From contig WHTT01000076.1 of assembly GCA_009377605.1 (NCBI GenBank), forward strand, positions 1 to 32,089: a stretch of DNA of 32,089 bases. Reading direction: 5' to 3'. How positions within the stretch are numbered: the stretch's first letter is position 1; each line of letters begins with the position of its first letter. This document shows, one piece after another, positions 15,533 to 23,630 of this stretch. The position numbers were made by a program, and so were the translations under genes. The notes beneath the pieces were generated by a model. That model did not search any database, was not told the DNA's origin, and saw only the letters and a program-made list of their open reading frames with translations. Source of the DNA: Luteitalea sp. (GTDB lineage Bacteria > Acidobacteriota > Vicinamibacteria > Vicinamibacterales > Vicinamibacteraceae).

Positions 15533-16701
15533 AGGGCCGCCCGCGAATCCTCTTTCTCAGTCATTCTGCCTCCAGGAACGGCGCTTCGCTACTGCTACTA
15601 CAGTTTCTCCAATGGCTCCGTGGGAAAGTGGACTGGGATATCACCGTTCTCGTGGCTGGACGGGGCCCACTCGTAGCCGACTTCCGATCGGTCGGCAAGA
15701 CACATGTCCTCAGAAACACTGACTCGCTATTGGCCGGGTTGCCAAAAGGATGGAGAGTCGCACTTGAACCGCGTCTCAAGGCTTGGTATACGAAAGCGCT
15801 ATTGGCTGGCCGTCGCTTCGATCTCATCTACGCGAACACCGTCTCCGCATGGCCGCATGTTCGTGCGCTGAAAGGGCAGGCGCCTGCTCTCCTCTGGCAT
15901 GTCCACGAGCTCGGTTATGCACTGAGCATCGAGATTCCGGCCCAGCGGGCGCGCGAGCTCTTCCGTGAGGCCACGGCGTTCGTCGCCGTCTCCCAACCGG
16001 TACGAGACACCTTGACGCGCGACTACGACGTGCCTCCCCAGAAGGTAAACCTTGTCCACGAGTTCGTCCCGCTGCCTGACCTCACGTCAGAACAGAGGGC
16101 CACCAGAGGCAGGCGTGTCCACGAGGCGTTGGGCTGGCCCCCCGGCACGTTCGTCGTGGGTGGTTGCGGTAGCATGGGGTGGAGAAAAGGCACAGACCTC
16201 TTTCTCCAGATTGCAAAGCGCGTAGCCGCGGCTGGCGGTTACGATCGCGTGCGCTTCTTGTGGGTCGGAGGCAGCTCCGGCGGCAAGGACACACTTGAAT
16301 TCGACCATGATCGCCGCGCGTTGGGACTCGACGGGCGCTGCGCTCGCGTGGCGGCTGCGACCGATGTTCTCGACTACTACTGCGCGATGGATGTCTTTGC
16401 TCTGACTTCTCGCGAGGATCCTTTTCCGTTGGTCATGCTGGAGGCTGGCGCCAATGGTGTGCCCGTTGTGTGCTTTGCCGGCTCGGGCGGAGGCCCAGAG
16501 TTCGTCGAATCCGACTCGGGTCTGGTCGCGCCCTGCCAGGACGTAGCCGCGTTTGCCAATCATCTATGCAAGCTGCACGACGAGCCGGACCTGCGTGAAG
16601 CGTTGGGCGCACGCGCTCTGAGCAAGGTTCGAGCGAATTACAGCACAGAGGTCCAAGCGCCCAAACTGACGCAGACCATCGAACGCTATCTCAACGAATG
16701 A
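15529..16701 (+). CDS. Glycosyltransferase family 4
   Basis: GT-B glycosyltransferase of 390 residues. ATG at 15529 sits in the ATGA overlap with the previous stop and gives the expected first strand PRILFLSHSASRNGA; an open frame continues upstream to 15016 but is only overlap with the preceding gene. The C-terminal domain contains VVGGCGSMGWRKGTDLFLQIA, RFLWVGG, and the retaining motif DVFALTSREDPFPLVMLEAGANGVPVV with its E-x7-E-like region. It is the last gene of the plus-strand block and overlaps by 11 nt with the convergent minus-strand glycosyltransferase. Confidence 0.87.
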   Translation: MKGRPRILFLSHSASRNGASLLLLQFLQWLRGKVDWDITVLVAGRGPLVADFRSVGKTHVLRNTDSLLAGLPKGWRVALEPRLKAWYTKALLAGRRFDLIYANTVSAWPHVRALKGQAPALLWHVHELGYALSIEIPAQRARELFREATAFVAVSQPVRDTLTRDYDVPPQKVNLVHEFVPLPDLTSEQRATRGRRVHEALGWPPGTFVVGGCGSMGWRKGTDLFLQIAKRVAAAGGYDRVRFLWVGGSSGGKDTLEFDHDRRALGLDGRCARVAAATDVLDYYCAMDVFALTSREDPFPLVMLEAGANGVPVVCFAGSGGGPEFVESDSGLVAPCQDVAAFANHLCKLHDEPDLREALGARALSKVRANYSTEVQAPKLTQTIERYLNE

Positions 16702-18394
16702 TCTTGCGAATGTGCCGGGCGACCGGACCAAGAACGGTCAGGGCCAGAAGCCGCCATGGTGCACGCCGGGACGGATGCTGTCGCACGGCACACCAGGCCA
16801 ACCGCCGAGCGCCTGCATAGTTACCGACTTCCTTTGCGACGAACGCGCTGTGACAAAGCAACGCGTGACGGTCATCATCCGAGCTCGGGGGGCTGTACGT
16901 CTTTCCGTCGCCGACGACGTGCCACATGCTCAAGCCGACGTCAGCGGCCGTCGTTCTGGAGGAAGACACGGGGATCGCCTGCGGCTGATGTGTCCCGTGA
17001 TCGGTCTGGCGGTAGACCTGAGCCAACCGCGCCTGCCAACCTTCCCCGATGTGCTCCGCTAGAAGACACGCTCGCAGCCGATCGCCCAGCTCCAACCGTC
17101 TGTCTGCGCTTCGCACCAGCTCGTCGACACGGTCGATGTACTCCTCCTCGCTGCCTGGATTCTTCACCTGTTCTTGCACCGCGTCGTCATTGGCCACGAG
17201 AAGGGGGAACAACGGCGCGTAGGCCCGTACGACAGGGAGCGCGCTGAGGGCCGCCTCCAGCAGCGCCGTTTGCGAACCGAACGGAAAGCTCTCCAGATAG
17301 ACGTCAGCGGCTGCCCGGTACGTCGAGGGATCTTCGACGCTTCCGACGAAGTGGAGACGCTCGTGCACAGCACAACGCAGGCGAGGAGTGATTCCTGCAA
17401 GTGATTCGCCCACCACGTACAAATGCGCGCGCGGCGCCCGCTCGAGGATCCGCCCTGCTGTCGCAACGAAGTCGTGCGCGCCACAGGGCCAGTACTTCTC
17501 TGCGCGACCAACGCTCAAGAGCACAACCTGGTCTTCCGGGATCCCCAGGACGCACCGCGCATGGCGTCGTGTGATCCGCCGGGCCGGTTCGGAGAGGGGA
17601 ACCGGAAGGACGACGTTCGACGCCACGAATCGGCGGCTCGAGGCATGCTCGGCACCGGCCGTCCGGAGACTGATCACGACGTCCGACACGGAGCCCCCCA
17701 ACCAGAAGAGATGATCAGCATGATTGACCAGCGCTACCGGCGGCCCCTCGCATCGAGCGAACGCCACGATTGGCACCACGTCGAACGGATCGTGGTGCAG
17801 GACCACGACGTCCGCAGCGCGTTTCGCTCCCTCTCTCAGCCACGCTGCTTTCTGTCGGATACGCCATGCATCCGGGAAGGCCGTTACGTTACCGCCGTTG
17901 TCTCGAACCGCGTCGGCCAGCCAATGCGGGATCGGACCACCCTGCTGATTGGTCACCGCAACCGAATGGCAGGAGCTCTGATCATGCCTTACCCAGTGGT
18001 GAAGCATTCGTGTGTGTCCGCCGAGCGTGTTGACGTGGGATGCCACATGGAGCACGCGGCGTCGCCCCTCGCTGCGGAGGGCCGGAAGCGGCAGCCCCCC
18101 ATCCGAAACGCACTCACCCAGCTCGGTCCCGATGGCGAACGCCACATTCTCGATTGCGCCATCGGCAAACCGCCCCGGGTGAAACATCACCGCAAACCGC
18201 GCGGCAGAGGCGACCGCCTGCAGCACGCCGTCGGCGTCCCCCTGCCGGCTCGGAGCCTGGAGTCTCTTGGCAAGCCATTCATAGGCGTCACCATTGGCCG
18301 CCAGAAACCCGGACCGCCCCTCGAGAGCGCTCGTCTCGGTCCGCTCCTCAACCGTCGCCCGTGAGCCCACATGTAACGAGGGACTCGCTTCCAT
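16691..18394 (-). CDS. Glycosyltransferase family 4, long form
   Basis: 567-residue GT-B protein, last gene of the minus-strand block. The first 110 residues are a poorly conserved region. Residues about 112-145 (RRVLHVASHVNTLGGHTRMLHHW) begin the N-terminal Rossmann domain, with VVVLHHDPFDVV further on. The C-terminal domain has VVLLSVGRAEKYWPCGAHDF, HLYVVGES and VYLESFPFGSQTALLEAALSALPVV. The last 40 residues (NYAGARRLAWCAVRQHPSRRAPW) resemble a tail helix pair seen in several glycosyltransferases. GAGGTG just upstream overlaps the flippase stop, one base before the ATG, indicating coupling. Donor and acceptor are unknown. Confidence 0.8.
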   Translation of the reverse strand: MEASPSLHVGSRATVEERTETSALEGRSGFLAANGDAYEWLAKRLQAPSRQGDADGVLQAVASAARFAVMFHPGRFADGAIENVAFAIGTELGECVSDGGLPLPALRSEGRRRVLHVASHVNTLGGHTRMLHHWVRHDQSSCHSVAVTNQQGGPIPHWLADAVRDNGGNVTAFPDAWRIRQKAAWLREGAKRAADVVVLHHDPFDVVPIVAFARCEGPPVALVNHADHLFWLGGSVSDVVISLRTAGAEHASSRRFVASNVVLPVPLSEPARRITRRHARCVLGIPEDQVVLLSVGRAEKYWPCGAHDFVATAGRILERAPRAHLYVVGESLAGITPRLRCAVHERLHFVGSVEDPSTYRAAADVYLESFPFGSQTALLEAALSALPVVRAYAPLFPLLVANDDAVQEQVKNPGSEEEYIDRVDELVRSADRRLELGDRLRACLLAEHIGEGWQARLAQVYRQTDHGTHQPQAIPVSSSRTTAADVGLSMWHVVGDGKTYSPPSSDDDRHALLCHSAFVAKEVGNYAGARRLAWCAVRQHPSRRAPWRLLALTVLGPVARHIRKIIR

Positions 18395-18395
18395 A

Positions 18396-19991
18396 TCACC
18401 TCACACGTGGAGAATCCGCCGGCACGAAGCCGACAGCGACGAGCAGCCGCGCTATCGGCTTCGGGATCTGATCCCAGGCAACGAGCGTCAGCAGCGCACG
18501 CAGGGACAGCACGCCACTGAGAACCGCTGCGACAATTCCAATGCCGCCCGCCAGGACGAGAGGTAGCACGAAGAAACCGCAGAATACCGCCGCCGTAACG
18601 GACAGGAACATCAGGCCGGTTCGCAGGTTCTCAGGCGACCATCGGAACCCGCTGAGCGTCCGCACGACCGAATAGATGAGCAACCCGTGAAAGACATACG
18701 AGGCAAAGAACGCGATCCCAGCGCCACTCAAGCCAAACCAGCCCACACACACCCACGTCAATCCTACGTTGACGATCGACCAGGCGAGCTCGCTCCAAAA
18801 GAAGATGTTCTGCCGGCCCTTGGCCAGTACGATGAATCCCATCGGCCAGCTGATCACCCGGAGCGCCACGCCGAGGCAGATCCAGCGCAGAACCTCCACG
18901 GCCCCGCTGAACTCGCTCGAGTAGAACAGGGCGAGAACCACCGGCGCCAGCGTGAGCGTGGCTAGCGCCCCCGGCCCGCCGAGCAACATGCCCACCCGCG
19001 CCTGTTCGTTGACCAGACGATTGCACGCGGCGTTGTCCCCAGCGCAGGCGGTCAGGCGCGGGTAGAAGTCTGCACCCATCGCCTGCAGGATGAATCCAAC
19101 GTAGAGACCGCCAATCGCCCAGGCAGATTGATACAGGCCGGTTGCTTCGAACCCTATCCTGTGGAGGACAATGATGCGGACCGCGTAAGCGCTGCCCATC
19201 ATCATCATGCCACTCGCCATGAATGCCGCGCCCAGTTTGAACAGTGCCGCGGCCTCCTGCACCACCTGCCCGAATGTCATTCGAGGCACATCGATACGGA
19301 CACTCCGGCTATACCGCCAGGAGATCAACGCAGAAAGAGCAGCGACCGCCAGCAGCGACGGCACTATCCCCCGCTCTCGGAAGAAGTAAACCAGCAGAAT
19401 GCTGCTCAACGTGCCGAGCAGGGCTCCCACCACCGTCATCGCCGCGAGATCCTTCACGCGGCGCATGCCTTGTATCAGGGCGCCCTGTCCCACCGATACC
19501 AGACGGAAGAACACGGCCACCGACAACAGCGCCAAGCCGAGAGCCTGCTGATCGCTGCCGAAGGTTACCTGTGAGATAGGCTTGGCAAACGCCACGAGCA
19601 GGCCCGCACCCAGGATCCCCAAGAGGATCGACGCTCGCCTGAGCACGACCACCGTGCGAGCAATCCGCTCTTGGTCGCCAGAGCCGACGGCCTCCGCGAT
19701 CTGCCTGACGCCGCTGCTCTGCACGCCCATGCCAGCGACGCTCTGGGTCAAGTCGGCAACGGCGTTGTAAAGGCCCAACAAGCCGACGCCCGTCGGCCCG
19801 AGAAGGAGCGCCATGGCTTTCGCGCGCACGATGCGGAAGGCAAGGTTCACGGCAGTCGATCCCCCGATGAGAGCCGTCGACCGGAGGATCTGCCCATAGG
19901 TGTGCGTCTGAGAGGTACGCACCTCCGCCGCGTGCTGCGGAAGCGCCATGTTCGCAGCCGAGGCTGGCGTTGGGGACGATGATGAGACCAT
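18396..19991 (-). CDS. Wzx-type polysaccharide flippase
   Basis: Polytopic membrane protein of the MATE/MOP superfamily (polysaccharide biosynthesis, O-antigen translocase branch) that flips lipid-linked repeat units across the inner membrane. About 12 hydrophobic helices are visible, beginning with STALIGGSTAVNLAFRIVRAK and LLGPTGVGLLGLYNAV, typical for this family. ATG at 19991 is chosen (531 aa); a TTG at 20036 would add 15 residues, and no candidate has a good ribosome site. It is 103 nt from the upstream aminotransferase and one base from the downstream glycosyltransferase. This is the only flippase in the window. Confidence 0.87.
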   Translation of the reverse strand: MVSSSSPTPASAANMALPQHAAEVRTSQTHTYGQILRSTALIGGSTAVNLAFRIVRAKAMALLLGPTGVGLLGLYNAVADLTQSVAGMGVQSSGVRQIAEAVGSGDQERIARTVVVLRRASILLGILGAGLLVAFAKPISQVTFGSDQQALGLALLSVAVFFRLVSVGQGALIQGMRRVKDLAAMTVVGALLGTLSSILLVYFFRERGIVPSLLAVAALSALISWRYSRSVRIDVPRMTFGQVVQEAAALFKLGAAFMASGMMMMGSAYAVRIIVLHRIGFEATGLYQSAWAIGGLYVGFILQAMGADFYPRLTACAGDNAACNRLVNEQARVGMLLGGPGALATLTLAPVVLALFYSSEFSGAVEVLRWICLGVALRVISWPMGFIVLAKGRQNIFFWSELAWSIVNVGLTWVCVGWFGLSGAGIAFFASYVFHGLLIYSVVRTLSGFRWSPENLRTGLMFLSVTAAVFCGFFVLPLVLAGGIGIVAAVLSGVLSLRALLTLVAWDQIPKPIARLLVAVGFVPADSPRVR

Positions 19992-20094
19992 CTGCGACTG
20001 TATTGACTTCAGCGAAGAACTGTATCGGGATCGCAAGGCGATGCGACCGACTCCGTCGGGACCGTCAGGGCGTAGGGCCGGGCACTAGTGTGGG

Positions 20095-21279
20095 CTAGCG
20101 CTGGGCCGTGGCGTGCGCCACCGTCGGTTCCACCGCGGCCGCCAGGCCGTCGCAGATCTCCCGCAACTGCGGCGAGGTCATCCACGGCACCATCGGGAGG
20201 ATGACGCCGCGCTGCTGCGCCCGTTCGCTGCGCGAGAGAACGGCTCGTGTCACCGCCGACTTGTAAGGCGGCTCCAGATGCGTGTTCATCACGCCGCGCC
20301 GCGTCGAGATGCCGTGGTCGAGCATCCGCTGCATCACTGTTCGCTGGTCGCACCATTCCGGGAGCTCGATGCAGTAGCTCTGCCAGTTCGTTCGCGCCCA
20401 CGTGGGCTCCCGCGGCACGCCAATACCCTCAATTGTCGCCAGGCGCCCAGAGTACTCCTCCGCGATGCGCCGCCGATCCGCGACAATCGACGGTAGCCGC
20501 GTGAGCTGCACGCGTCCGACGGCAGCCTGCATGTCCGTCATCCGGAAGTTGAAGCCGACCTCCGGGTAGCTCTCGAAGATCACTTCGTTGGCGCCATGCC
20601 GCACCGTGTCCGGCACGCTCATCGAGTGTTGCCGCCACAGACGGCACTTTCGATCGATCTCCGGGTCGGCGGTCGTGATCATTCCACCATCACCGGTGGT
20701 GATCACCTTCCGCGGGTGAAAGGAGAAGCAGGCGACGTCACCGTGAGGCCTGCCGATCTTCTCCCATCGGCCTGCCCAGAAGATCTCGCTGCCGATGGCG
20801 CACGCCGCGTCTTCGATGACGGGGATCCCCCAACGACGGCCAATCTCGACGATGCGCGAGAGATCGCACGGCATGCCGAGCTGATGCACACAGAGAATGG
20901 CCTTCGTCCGCGAGCCGAGCACCGGCTCGACGAGCGCTGGATCCATGTTGTACCCGCCCGCCTCGATGTCCACGAAGACCGGCGTCGCGCCGCAGTGCCG
21001 GATGGCATTCGCCGTGGCGACAAACGAATGGCTGACCGTCACCACCTCGTCGCCAGCACCCACACCAACTGCCATGAGCGCCAAGTGCAGCGCGGTGGTA
21101 CAGCTGGACACCGCACACGCATACGGCGCCCCCACGTGCTCGGCGAACTCGCGCTCGAACGCTGCCACCTCCGGTCCTTGTGTCACCCAGCCGGAGAGGA
21201 TCACCCGCCGGAGCGCCTCCACTTCCAACGTATCGAGAACCGGCTTCGCCACCGGAATCCGCTGTATCGTTTGCTGCAC
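20095..21279 (-). CDS. DegT/DnrJ/EryC1/StrS sugar aminotransferase (perosamine synthase-like)
   Basis: PLP-dependent sugar aminotransferase of 394 residues. It starts with RIPVAKPVLD, then SGWVTQGPEVAAFEREFA, the cofactor-contacting EDAACAIGSE and the PLP lysine in FSFHPRKVITTGDGGM (about residue 194). The HPRK-x-ITTG form of the lysine motif resembles perosamine-synthase-type 4-aminotransferases more than the plus-strand paralogue at 3957. GTG start with AAGGG about five bases upstream. Only two bases separate it from the upstream acetyltransferase stop. It probably makes an amino sugar that a neighbouring hexapeptide transferase acetylates. Confidence 0.87.
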   Translation of the reverse strand: MQQTIQRIPVAKPVLDTLEVEALRRVILSGWVTQGPEVAAFEREFAEHVGAPYACAVSSCTTALHLALMAVGVGAGDEVVTVSHSFVATANAIRHCGATPVFVDIEAGGYNMDPALVEPVLGSRTKAILCVHQLGMPCDLSRIVEIGRRWGIPVIEDAACAIGSEIFWAGRWEKIGRPHGDVACFSFHPRKVITTGDGGMITTADPEIDRKCRLWRQHSMSVPDTVRHGANEVIFESYPEVGFNFRMTDMQAAVGRVQLTRLPSIVADRRRIAEEYSGRLATIEGIGVPREPTWARTNWQSYCIELPEWCDQRTVMQRMLDHGISTRRGVMNTHLEPPYKSAVTRAVLSRSERAQQRGVILPMVPWMTSPQLREICDGLAAAVEPTVAHATAQR

Positions 21280-21281
21280 GG

Positions 21282-22007
21282 CTACCCTTGTCCTGTCTTC
21301 ATATTCTGCGGGAGCGCGGACGTCACGTCAGGCGTTCCTTCTCTCCACCGCATGAACCGCGCCGGCACACCGGCGACGATGGCAAACGGGTCCACATCGC
21401 GCGACACCACGGCGCCGGCACCAACGATGGCGCCGCGACCGATGGTGACGCCCGGAAGAACCGTCGCGTTGGTGCCGATGTCGGCCCAGGCGCCGATCCG
21501 CACCGGTTTGACCTCCAGATCCGTCTGGACGATGGGAACGTCCGCGGGAAGGCCGGTATGTGCGGAGCCGAGCACCTTGGCACCGGGACCCCAGCCCACA
21601 TAGTCTTCAATCACGAGATCGCGCGCGTCGAAATACGCCTGGGGCCCGATCCAGACATGGCTGCCGATCACGGTCGTGCCGTCGAAGCGGCCCTGGATGT
21701 ACGCCTGCGCGCCAACGAACACGCCGTCGCCGAGCTCGAACGTCTCGAGGTGCTTGAAACCGACGCCGCTCGCCACCTGCAGCCCGTGGCCGCAGCGCCG
21801 GGCTGCGGCCCGCCAGATGCAGCGCCGCATCAGGAGATCCACCGGCCCCTCGCCCATCGCGAAGCGCCCGTAGAGCTCTACCAGGCCAGCCACGTCATAT
21901 GACGACTTCAGCGACTCGGACAGGCCGATCTCGAACGGCGGATCCGGCCGGGTCTGGCGAAGACCATGTACCGCTCGAACGATCCGGCTGGAACGAGGTT
22001 CACTCAA
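21282..22007 (-). CDS. Hexapeptide-repeat acyltransferase (WbbJ/LacA-like)
   Basis: Left-handed beta-helix acyltransferase of 241 residues. After a 70-residue helical N-terminus, hexapeptide turns run from about residue 75 to 215: LGDGVFVGAQAYI, IGSHVWIGPQAYF, and the terminal coil IGTNATVLPGVTIGRGAIVGAGAVV, which ends at the typical IVAGVPARFMRW. A catalytic His candidate is in GSAHTG. TTG start at 22007 with AGGAG eight bases upstream; the ATG in this leader is out of frame. It may O- or N-acetylate a sugar of the repeat unit. Confidence 0.85.
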   Translation of the reverse strand: MSEPRSSRIVRAVHGLRQTRPDPPFEIGLSESLKSSYDVAGLVELYGRFAMGEGPVDLLMRRCIWRAAARRCGHGLQVASGVGFKHLETFELGDGVFVGAQAYIQGRFDGTTVIGSHVWIGPQAYFDARDLVIEDYVGWGPGAKVLGSAHTGLPADVPIVQTDLEVKPVRIGAWADIGTNATVLPGVTIGRGAIVGAGAVVSRDVDPFAIVAGVPARFMRWREGTPDVTSALPQNMKTGQG

Positions 22008-22022
22008 GAGTCATTCTCCTGC

Positions 22023-23060
22023 TCACGCCACGCATTGTCTGGACTCGAGCGGGATGACGCGCCCACTGCGTGCGAGCGACTCGGTGGCCGCCTCGAGAAT
22101 CTGCACCACGCGAAGCCCGGCGCGCCCGTCGGCAATTGGCGTCTGGCGCTGATCGATGCACGCGACGAACTCGCGCAGCTCGATGCCGAGCGCCTCCGAC
22201 ATGTCGAGCTTCGGCGCCCACATATCGCCCGTCCGGTACCCCACACGCATCTGGTAGATCTTCTCGCCGTTCTGTTCCGGGTTGCCGTTGAGCGTAATGC
22301 CCTTGTCGTATACCTTGATCTTCTCGCTCGGTTCCAGGTCGTCGTAGACCACCATCTTGCGGCTGCCTCCCACGAGTGTCCGCCGCACCTTCACCGGCGC
22401 CAGCCAGTTCACGTGGATGTGCGCGATGAGATTGTTCGCGAACTGAAGGCTCAAGTAGGCGATGTTCTCCGGCTCCCCCTCCACGTGGCTGACGCCAGTG
22501 GCCGAGACCGCGACCGGCTTGGCAGGCAGGATGTAGTCCATGATCGATAAATCGTGAACGGCGAGGTCCCAGAGCACGCTCACGTCGTGCTGAAAGAGCC
22601 CCAGGTTCACGCGAACCGAATCGTAGTAGTAGATATCACCCAGCCCATCGTCCACCAGCTCGCGCATCTTGCGTACCGCACCGGTGTGCACGAACGTGTG
22701 ATCGACCGCGAGGACCAGCCCCTGGCGGTCGGCCTCGTCGACCAGCATCAACGCTTCCTCGGTTGTCGGAGCGAGGGGCTTTTCGACGAACACGTGCCTC
22801 CTGGCCCGCAGCGCACGCATCGCAAGCTCGAAATGACTCGACACCGGCGTGGCAATCACGACGGCATCGACGCGCGCGTCACCCAGCACCGCGCTGAAAT
22901 CCGCGGTGGTCTCCACGGCGGGATAGCGCTTTTGGACCTCGACCAACCGCTCGCTCCTGAGGTCGCACACCGAGATCAGCCGGACCCCCGGCGCGTCCCA
23001 CAGGTTTCGAACGAGATTCGGGCCCCAGTAGCCGTACCCGACGACAGCAACACCAATCAT
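22023..23060 (-). CDS. Gfo/Idh/MocA-family nucleotide-sugar 3-dehydrogenase (WlbA/WbpB-like)
   Basis: NAD(P)-dependent oxidoreductase of 345 residues. The Rossmann motif VVGYGYWGPNLVRN is at the N-terminus, the EKPL signature follows at about residue 95, and the C-terminal domain has the family segment DLAVHDLSIMDY with a candidate catalytic His. In WlbA/WbpB this enzyme oxidises C3 of UDP-GlcNAc uronate before transamination. The 4-nt ATGA overlap with the acetyltransferase gene upstream matches the wlbA-wlbB type gene pair. No UDP-GlcNAc 6-dehydrogenase (WbpA) gene is in the window. Confidence 0.86.
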   Translation of the reverse strand: MIGVAVVGYGYWGPNLVRNLWDAPGVRLISVCDLRSERLVEVQKRYPAVETTADFSAVLGDARVDAVVIATPVSSHFELAMRALRARRHVFVEKPLAPTTEEALMLVDEADRQGLVLAVDHTFVHTGAVRKMRELVDDGLGDIYYYDSVRVNLGLFQHDVSVLWDLAVHDLSIMDYILPAKPVAVSATGVSHVEGEPENIAYLSLQFANNLIAHIHVNWLAPVKVRRTLVGGSRKMVVYDDLEPSEKIKVYDKGITLNGNPEQNGEKIYQMRVGYRTGDMWAPKLDMSEALGIELREFVACIDQRQTPIADGRAGLRVVQILEAATESLARSGRVIPLESRQCVA

Positions 23061-23575
23061 TTCGTGCTCCCTGAAGAGGCCGGAACGAGCTCATCCATCG
23101 CCGGCGCGTCCTTTGCGCGGCCGACGACTTTGCCCGGCACACCGATAACGACTGCGTAATCTGGAACGTCCCGCGTGACCACGGCACCGGCGCCGACGAG
23201 CGCGCCTTCGCCAATGGTCACACCGGCGAGAATCGTCGCGTTGCTGCCGATGGACGCACGACGCTTCACGCGCGTGTCCACGACAGTCCAATCCGCATCT
23301 GTTTGCAAGCTGCCGTCCTCGCTCACGGCACGTGGATGGAGGTCATTGGTGAACATCACGCCGTGTCCGATGAACACGCCCTCCTCGAGGGTCACCCCCT
23401 CGCAGATGAAGCTGTGGCTCGAAATCTTGCAGCTCCTGCCGATGACCGCATTTCGCTGGATCTCGACGAACGTGCCGATGCGCGAATGAGCGCCGATCCG
23501 GCAACCGTAAAGGTTGACCAGATCGGGATGATGAATGACGACGTTTTCCTCGAGCGTGACACTGGACGCGATCAT
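23057..23575 (-). CDS. Hexapeptide N-acetyltransferase (WlbB/WbpD-like)
   Basis: Left-handed beta-helix acetyltransferase of 172 residues made almost entirely of hexapeptide turns: IGAHSRIGTFVEI, IGRSCKISSHSFI, LEEGVFIGHGVMFTN with DLHPRAV (active-site loop), then IGSNATILAGVTIGEGALVGAGAVVTRDVPDYAVVIGVPGKVVG, quoted here as consecutive short turns. Length and the FTNDLHPRA loop agree with WbpD/WlbB, which N-acetylates UDP-2-acetamido-3-amino-2,3-dideoxyglucuronate. First gene of the minus-strand sugar block. Its GAGGA ribosome site is rather distant (11 nt), and no promoter motif was found in the 55-bp gap before it. Confidence 0.87.
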   Translation of the reverse strand: MIASSVTLEENVVIHHPDLVNLYGCRIGAHSRIGTFVEIQRNAVIGRSCKISSHSFICEGVTLEEGVFIGHGVMFTNDLHPRAVSEDGSLQTDADWTVVDTRVKRRASIGSNATILAGVTIGEGALVGAGAVVTRDVPDYAVVIGVPGKVVGRAKDAPAMDELVPASSGSTK

Positions 23576-23630
23576 TGATGCGATGGTCCTCTTGTCTTGG
23601 CGTTATCCGTCCGTCCCGTCGCGCAGGCCA

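Noticed and set aside
17423-18364. 313-codon plus-strand open frame
   Set aside because: Antisense to the long GT4 gene, which has glycosyltransferase motifs and a coupled start.
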